NCBI GenBank assembly: GCA_016700075.1
Contig: CP065000.1
Span: forward strand, 3,038,001 to 3,102,000
Length of the DNA: 64,000 bases
Source of the DNA: Acidobacteriota bacterium
Lineage (GTDB): Bacteria > Acidobacteriota > Blastocatellia > Pyrinomonadales > Pyrinomonadaceae
Direction of reading: 5' to 3'
The position numbers and the translations under genes are program-made. The notes beneath the pieces are model-generated. The model did no database searches, was not told the DNA's origin, and saw only the letters and a list, made by a program, of their open reading frames with translations. Shown here in pieces: positions 59,809-64,000 of the stretch. Position 1 is the stretch's first letter. Each line of letters starts with the position of its first letter.

Positions 59809-60096
59809 TTACGCCGCAGCCTTTGGTGCGAGCTCCGGAGCTCCTTCAGCATAAACGCTGATGAATTTACCTCTGCGGCCTTTGTCCTCGAACTTAACGA
59901 TGCCTTCGATCAGCGAGAACAGCGTATCGTCCTTGCCGCGGCCGACGTTGTTGCCGGGCTTCCACTTCGTTCCGCGTTGACGAGCGAGAATATTGCCGCC
60001 GAGTACGTGTTGGCCGCCGAATTTCTTCAACCCCAATCGCTGTGCCGCTGAATCGCGGCCGTTTCGTGATGATCCTACACCTTTCTTATGTGCCAT
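59809..60096 (-). CDS. rpmA: 50S ribosomal protein L27
   Basis: A 95-aa protein: [40 protein letters not shown] and [19 protein letters not shown] are invariant L27 segments. The N terminus starts directly with M-A-H-K-K, so it lacks the Firmicutes-type cleaved leader. It lies 4 bp after rplU, an operon kept throughout bacteria. L27 reaches the peptidyl-transferase centre. The 3' end extends in an Ala-rich tail (PELAPKAAA). Confidence 0.98.
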   Translation of the reverse strand: MAHKKGVGSSRNGRDSAAQRLGLKKFGGQHVLGGNILARQRGTKWKPGNNVGRGKDDTLFSLIEGIVKFEDKGRRGKFISVYAEGAPELAPKAAA

Positions 60097-60100
60097 TTCT

Positions 60101-60373
60101 CTAGTCGATCCTTATTTCAGTAAATCCTTGCCTGTGTCCCTGCTTACGCTTGTACTGCTTACGGCGTTTTTTCTTGAACACGATGATCTTTTCGCCGCGT
60201 CCGTGCGAAACGACGGTCGCCTTGACCGTGCCGGCTTCCAAACTGTCTCCGCTTACAAGCGTCTCGACGTCAACTGATTTGCCTACCTCGGCGTCTATCG
60301 ACGGAACGCGAAGCGTATCGCCCGAAGTGACGGGGAACTGCTTGCCGCCGGTCCTGATGATTGTGTAGCTCAT
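60101..60373 (-). CDS. rplU: 50S ribosomal protein L21
   Basis: A 90-aa protein, slightly short for L21 (about 100). [20 protein letters not shown] and [29 protein letters not shown] (shown in part: [17 protein letters not shown]) are family features, ending in GFTEIRID. It starts the rplU-rpmA operon behind a recognisable promoter at 60425-60454. The next gene, obg, is separated by the 905-bp region, unlike the usual rplU-rpmA-obg order. Confidence 0.97.
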   Translation of the reverse strand: MSYTIIRTGGKQFPVTSGDTLRVPSIDAEVGKSVDVETLVSGDSLEAGTVKATVVSHGRGEKIIVFKKKRRKQYKRKQGHRQGFTEIRID

Positions 60374-60424
60374 TCTTAGCTCCTATCAACTCGCGTCAAA
60401 ACGGGACGCAGTCGAAAACCTCAG

Positions 60425-60454
60425 ATTATAAAGTATTCTGCCGAAGGCAGTCAA
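60425..60454 (-). promoter_or_regulatory. Promoter of rplU-rpmA
   Basis: On the minus strand TTGACT (60454-60449), 18-nt spacer, TATAAT (60430-60425), about 50 bp before the rplU start. The spacer itself contains a CTGCCTTCGGCAG hairpin. Confidence 0.75.
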
Positions 60455-60500
60455 TCCGAAAGATCGGATGATACAGAACAAATGAGTGATCGCGGCAGTA

Positions 60501-61073
60501 TCAAGCTTTCGAAGGATCGATGACCACGCCGATGAATGGCAGATTGCGGTAGCGGCCCGCGGCGTCCAGGCCATAGCCCACGACGAAGCGGTTCGGTATC
60601 ACAAAACCTGTGTAGTCGATCTTGAGTTCCTTCTTGATACGCGGTTCGGGTTTATCCAGGAAGCTCGCGAGCCGTATCGACGCAGCACCGCGAGAGCCGA
60701 GGATCTCGAGCAGCCGCGAAAGCGTTAGCCCCGTGTCGATGATGTCTTCGACAATGATGACGTGTTTGTCGCGGATGGGATTGCTCAGATCTTTCAATAT
60801 CTCGACGTCGCCGGTCGAAACGGTGCCGTCCTTGTAGCTGGAAACCGACATAAAGTCGATCGACAGCGGCAGGTCTATCTCGCGCATCAGGTCGGCGAGG
60901 AAAATGCACGAGCCTTTCAGAACGCCCACAAGAACAAGCTCTTTGCCCGAATATTCCTCTGTGATCTGCCGTCCCATTTCGCGGACGCGGTCGCGTATCT
61001 CTTCCTCGGAATAGAGAACTTCGAGGTTCGGATTGGCAAATTCTGACACCATTTTCGTTGTTTCAGCCTGCAT
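60501..61073 (-). CDS. hpt: Hypoxanthine phosphoribosyltransferase
   Basis: A 190-aa purine salvage enzyme. YSEEEIRDRVREMGRQITEE, GVLKGSCIFLADLMREIDLP and the PRPP motif VIIVEDIIDTGLTLSRLLE (near residues 105-125) are conserved, with FVVGYGLDAAGRYRNLPFIG near the C terminus. It converts hypoxanthine (and guanine) with PRPP to IMP or GMP. It is divergent from the rpiB gene over about 107 bp. Together with deoB, deoC and rpiB it fits a nucleoside-salvage theme. Confidence 0.96.
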   Translation of the reverse strand: MQAETTKMVSEFANPNLEVLYSEEEIRDRVREMGRQITEEYSGKELVLVGVLKGSCIFLADLMREIDLPLSIDFMSVSSYKDGTVSTGDVEILKDLSNPIRDKHVIIVEDIIDTGLTLSRLLEILGSRGAASIRLASFLDKPEPRIKKELKIDYTGFVIPNRFVVGYGLDAAGRYRNLPFIGVVIDPSKA

Positions 61074-61180
61074 TGTATTTACCGGATTTGATGAATCGAG
61101 ATTTTCGCAATACTATTCGATTAACGGCGGGAATTCAAGGTTGCGGCATGGCAGTCGGCCGGCACTCCGCTCAAATTTTG

Positions 61181-61966
61181 ATGGCAGATATTTCTACCGA
61201 AACCCGCGCCCGCATTCGCGAACTCGTCCGGCAGGTCCTCGACGCTGTTCCTGCTGAGCAGACGGCAACGCCCGCACCCGCGGCCGTGACCGAACACGTT
61301 ATCGTCAATTCGCTGCGTGACAAGATGGAACGCGAATGGGATCGCGACGAATCTGCGAAATCGCTGCTTACGGAAGATGACCTCCGCGGCCTGGAACCGG
61401 GCTCGCGTGTGCGTGTCGCCGAGAACGTCAAATTCACGCCGCTCGCCAGCGACATCATTGCGGAACGCGGCATCGAGCTGATCCGAAAAGCTGCCCGAAG
61501 GTCGGAAGTGAAGGTGCGTTCGGTCGCCGTCGGCGCCGACCACGGCGGCTTCAGGTCGAAAGAGGCGATCAAAGCGTTCCTTGCGGATCTGGGGCTGAAC
61601 GTCCGCGATTTCGGCACTGACAGCGAGGACGCCGTCGATTATCCCGACATCGCACACGCGGTCGCGAAATGCGTCTCGGGCCGACAGGCTGAGGTCGGCA
61701 TCATCATCGACGGAGCCGGAATAGGCAGTGCGATGACAGCGAACAAGGTTCCCGGCGTGCGTGCTGCCGCGTGTTACAACACAGCCCTCGCACGCAATTC
61801 CCGCGAACACAACGGCGCCAACGTCCTCACGCTCGGCGCGGGGCAGAATTCGCTCGAAGAGATGAAAGCCATCGTCGAAGCGTTCCTCTCGACCGGCATC
61901 GGCGAGGAACGCCATCAGAAACGCGTCGCGAAAATTGATAACATTGACAGGGAATATAGACGTTAA
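61181..61966 (+). CDS. rpiB: Ribose-5-phosphate isomerase B with N-terminal extension
   Basis: I use the ATG at 61181 (261 aa); a long frame to 61058 has no support. The core isomerase spans residues 115-250: VAVGADHGGFRSKEAIKAFL, VDYPDIAHAVAKCVSGRQ, GIIIDGAGIGSAMTANKVPG and NVLTLGAGQ. In place of the usual catalytic Cys, the position reads GIIIDGAG. The first 110 residues are extra: an amphipathic helix (ETRARIRELVRQVLDAV), a Pro/Ala linker and a small domain. Such extensions are known on microcompartment (BMC) cargo of the sugar-phosphate-utilising type. BMC localisation is inference. Confidence 0.9.
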   Translation: MADISTETRARIRELVRQVLDAVPAEQTATPAPAAVTEHVIVNSLRDKMEREWDRDESAKSLLTEDDLRGLEPGSRVRVAENVKFTPLASDIIAERGIELIRKAARRSEVKVRSVAVGADHGGFRSKEAIKAFLADLGLNVRDFGTDSEDAVDYPDIAHAVAKCVSGRQAEVGIIIDGAGIGSAMTANKVPGVRAAACYNTALARNSREHNGANVLTLGAGQNSLEEMKAIVEAFLSTGIGEERHQKRVAKIDNIDREYRR

Positions 61967-62033
61967 AACGCTCGGGACAGCAATATTATTATATTGATAA
62001 AAATATTGCCATCAGGCTGGCCGTTGGGTTATA

Positions 62034-62315
62034 ATGACATTCGAATGGGACGATCTAAAAGAGCATGAGAATATTGAAAAGCACGGCGTCTCGATCCGAC
62101 TGGCACAGTTTGCATTTTCCGATCCGTTTCGTGTGATTGCCGAAGATTTGGAGCATAGCGTCGAAGAGGCGCGGTTCTATTGCTTTGGTAATGTTGCCGG
62201 ACGAATAATGACCGTCAGGTTCACCTACCGGAAGAATTCGATCCGGATCATTGGTGCAGGGTATTGGCGGAAAGGAAAAAAGGTCTATGAAAAGGAACAA
62301 CGGATACACGAATGA
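62034..62315 (+). CDS. brnT: BrnT-family toxin
   Basis: A 93-aa protein: FEWDDLKEHENIEKHGVSIRLAQFAFSDP (given in part: FEWDDLKEHENIEKHG) at the start and TYRKNSIRIIGAGYWRKGKK near the end are BrnT/DUF497 features. BrnT is a RelE-fold ribonuclease that inhibits translation. Its 3' end overlaps the downstream antitoxin gene (start 62287). The pair lies between rpiB and deoC on the same strand, so it may be co-transcribed with them. Confidence 0.9.
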   Translation: MTFEWDDLKEHENIEKHGVSIRLAQFAFSDPFRVIAEDLEHSVEEARFYCFGNVAGRIMTVRFTYRKNSIRIIGAGYWRKGKKVYEKEQRIHE

Positions 62316-62520
62316 GCCGATCGGCAAGATACGTGTGATAAAGGATTTTTTGCCGCCGCCCGAAGATCTGGTTTTTCGCGAGGACAATGTAAAAGTTACT
62401 TTGTCACTCAGTCGCGAAAGCGTAGATTTTTTCAAGGAACAGGCAGCAAAGAATCGAACTCAGTATCAAAAAATGATACGGCGGTTGCTTGATCTTTACG
62501 TAATGAATCAGAAAGCTTAG
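62287..62520 (+). CDS. brnA: BrnA-family antitoxin
   Basis: A 77-aa protein from the ATG at 62287, overlapping the brnT 3' end by 29 bp. It has a ribbon-helix-helix C terminus: [20 protein letters not shown] followed by [15 protein letters not shown]. BrnA usually binds BrnT and the brnTA promoter. Upstream codons to 62251 lie in the brnT frame overlap and are not supported. The antitoxin lies second, the normal order for BrnTA. Confidence 0.85.
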   Translation: MKRNNGYTNEPIGKIRVIKDFLPPPEDLVFREDNVKVTLSLSRESVDFFKEQAAKNRTQYQKMIRRLLDLYVMNQKA

Positions 62521-62540
62521 ATCACAAGAGATTTCCTAAA

Positions 62541-63395
62541 ATGCAAAACGGAAACTACGACCAACTGATCGAGCAGATCACCGATATGGTGATGGCTAAG
62601 CTGTCGGGCGAGGAATATTGCCCGACGTTTTGCCGTGCTGATGTGGAGCGGATCGTTGACGCGGGTGCGGAACGCATCGGCATCGTGCTTGGCGAGACCG
62701 CGACGGCGCACGACTGGGCTTCGCTGATCGACCATACATTATTGAAGCCGGAGGCCGCCGAGGCCGACATACGCAAACTTTGCGACGAGGCCCGCCAATT
62801 CGGCTTCGCATCGGTGTGCGTAAATCCGACGTGGGTCAAACGTGCGTCTGAGTTCCTGCAGGGCTCCGGCGTGCCGGTCTGCACCGTGATCGGTTTTCCG
62901 CTTGGCGCAACGCTGCCTGACGTGAAGGCATACGAGGCACGCCGTGCGATCTTTAACGGAGCTCGCGAGGTCGATATGGTCATCAACATCGGTGCTCTGA
63001 AATCAAATGACGACTGTGCGGTCGAGGACGACATTCGTGCCGTCGTCGAAGCCGCACACGAGAATCACATACTCTGCAAGGTCATCATCGAAACCGCGTT
63101 GCTGACCGACGACGAAAAGGTCCGTGCTTGCGTCGCCGCTAAGAACGCCGGTGCGGATTTCGTCAAAACATCTACCGGCTTTGCAAAAGGCGGAGCCACT
63201 GCGAACGACGTCGCTCTGATGCGGCGAACGGTCGGCAAGGCTTTGGGAGTAAAAGCTTCGGGCGGCGTGAAGGGAATTGAGGATGCCCGTGCGATGTTCG
63301 AGGCAGGTGCGACAAGGATCGGTGCCTCGGTCGGCGTAAAGATCGCACAGGAAGCCAGCGGCATCGAAACGACCTCTGTCGCTACGTCCTACTGA
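62541..63395 (+). CDS. deoC: Deoxyribose-phosphate aldolase with N-terminal extension
   Basis: A 284-aa class I aldolase that splits deoxyribose-5-phosphate into glyceraldehyde-3-phosphate and acetaldehyde. The core begins near residue 55 with [58 protein letters not shown] (Schiff-base Lys in the next strand, [13 protein letters not shown]) and VKASGGVKG follow. The first 50 residues are extra: an amphipathic helix ([17 protein letters not shown]) and a Cys-containing segment, like microcompartment targeting tails. It lies just after brnTA, and its 3' end overlaps the convergent ATPase gene by 7 bp. Confidence 0.94.
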   Translation: MQNGNYDQLIEQITDMVMAKLSGEEYCPTFCRADVERIVDAGAERIGIVLGETATAHDWASLIDHTLLKPEAAEADIRKLCDEARQFGFASVCVNPTWVKRASEFLQGSGVPVCTVIGFPLGATLPDVKAYEARRAIFNGAREVDMVINIGALKSNDDCAVEDDIRAVVEAAHENHILCKVIIETALLTDDEKVRACVAAKNAGADFVKTSTGFAKGGATANDVALMRRTVGKALGVKASGGVKGIEDARAMFEAGATRIGASVGVKIAQEASGIETTSVATSY

Positions 63396-64000
63396 GCGGC
63401 CGTTTTCGGCTGATCAAAAGTCCTTCGGTAGTCGCGGCCGTCCATCGCAACCGTCTTACACATCTCAAACAGCCTCGAACGTAGCCGCGTGCCGATGCGG
63501 TCCTCCAGAGTTTCGTCGCGTTCGCTGCGGCGTTGATCCAGATAATTCGTTGTTATGATGGTCGTCTTTTTGTCGTTGTAGCGGCTGGTGATGATGTTCG
63601 ACAGAGTGTCGCGTACCCAGTCGGTCGGCTTGGTCGCTCCCAGTTCGTCCAGTACCAGCACGTCGATATTCAGCACCGGCGACAGCACGCTCATCTCTGA
63701 GGCATGCGTGTCCGGATTATACGAATCCTGAATTTCCTTGAGCAGGGAACCGAGGTCGTAGAATAGACACTTAAAGCCACGTTCGGTCAGCCCCTTTAGT
63801 ATGGATACGGCAAGGTGAGTCTTTCCGACCCCGACGCTGCCCATAAATAGCAGCCCGCGATCAACAGCCGGATATTCCATCGCAAAAGACGTCGCTAGTT
63901 TGAACGCAGCCTGTTGCGAGACGGTCTGCGGTTTGTAACTGTGAAAATGAAAGCCGTCGTAGCGTTTCGGCAGGCGTACATTGCGAAAGCCGTTCTTCGC
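63389..64000 (-). CDS. DnaC/DnaI/IstB-like AAA+ ATPase, 5' end cut by window edge
   Basis: About 203 codons are visible; the frame remains open to base 64000 (from the ATG at 63880 it would begin within the domain). Walker A is [12 protein letters not shown] and Walker [10 protein letters not shown], followed by [19 protein letters not shown], as in replicative helicase loaders. The missing N-terminal part would hold the helicase-binding or zinc domain. No IstA is next to it in the window, so a helicase loader rather than a transposase partner is more likely. The stop region overlaps deoC. Confidence 0.85.
   Translation of the reverse strand, partial: AKNGFRNVRLPKRYDGFHFHSYKPQTVSQQAAFKLATSFAMEYPAVDRGLLFMGSVGVGKTHLAVSILKGLTERGFKCLFYDLGSLLKEIQDSYNPDTHASEMSVLSPVLNIDVLVLDELGATKPTDWVRDTLSNIITSRYNDKKTTIITTNYLDQRRSERDETLEDRIGTRLRSRLFEMCKTVAMDGRDYRRTFDQPKTAAQ

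Noticed and set aside
63389..64000. IstB of an IS21-type insertion sequence
   Set aside because: No IstA gene, no terminal repeats and no target duplication are visible within the window; a helicase-loader-like ATPase fits better.

Overview
The window looks like a chromosomal segment of an acidobacterium, most likely of the Blastocatellia/Pyrinomonadales type. This is inferred from gene content only. It carries two VWA proteins of the acidobacterial VWFA-related kind, a TPR-bearing Ser/Thr kinase, an ECF sigma factor of the kind common in Acidobacteria, secreted FG-GAP proteins, and S46 and M28 peptidases and a DUF885 protein. Most genes have moderately high GC. Islands near 36.4-38.3 kb are clearly AT-richer. 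No tRNA, rRNA or CRISPR array was found.

Layout. 1-9.5 kb: the end of a cation/proton antiporter, uvrC, a Sua5/TsaC threonylcarbamoyl-AMP synthase, a GT39 membrane glycosyltransferase, then an oxidoreductase / serine hydrolase / chromate transporter operon. 9.6-19.5 kb: a VWA protein, glgC, mtgA, a tetraheme cytochrome, an S46 dipeptidyl-peptidase, an M23 peptidase, and a sigma/anti-sigma/membrane-protein operon. 19.6-22.3 kb: an arsenic operon (arsR divergent from arsI, a small unknown gene, acr3 and arsC) with a palindromic operator over the promoter. 22.4-31.1 kb: a UPF0104-type membrane protein, nrdR, lon, a LysM lytic transglycosylase, an Rrf2-regulated redox pair and trxA. 31.1-35.5 kb: a lamin-tail/FG-GAP secreted protein, a second VWA protein and deoB.

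35.5-40 kb is an accessory island. It holds a DUF4258/YgiT-zinc-finger pair whose first gene has an in-frame TGA, an HTH regulator next to a 21-bp-periodic AT-rich repeat, a low-GC two-gene cassette (nucleotidyltransferase-like DUF6932-type protein plus an unrecognised 315-aa partner), and a REP-associated tyrosine transposase (RAYT) surrounded by its palindromic REP repeats. 40-48.6 kb: a DUF885 protein, an M28 peptidase, a large receptor-like Ser/Thr kinase and a secreted DUF4412-like protein. 48.7-51.7 kb: a VapC-type toxin-antitoxin pair, a VOC protein, and a four-helix-bundle (S23/IVP-type) gene bracketed by two inverted hexanucleotide arrays, one of which runs into the stop codon of an ECF sigma factor gene.

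51.7-64 kb is largely housekeeping: tsaD, a secreted GSDH/FG-GAP protein, then a minus-strand cluster (obg, nadD, rsfS, rlmH, a DksA-type gene, comF), rplU-rpmA, hpt, and rpiB and deoC with N-terminal extensions like those of bacterial-microcompartment cargo, split by a BrnTA toxin-antitoxin pair. A DnaC/DnaI-like ATPase gene is cut by the right edge. Between rpmA and obg lies about 900 bp without genes. It holds a consensus promoter, two perfect DnaA boxes and what appears to be a 500-nt highly structured non-coding RNA that I cannot assign to a known family.

The best candidates for something undescribed are this orphan RNA, the inverted-array four-helix-bundle element, the low-GC nucleotidyltransferase cassette and the 21-bp periodic array.
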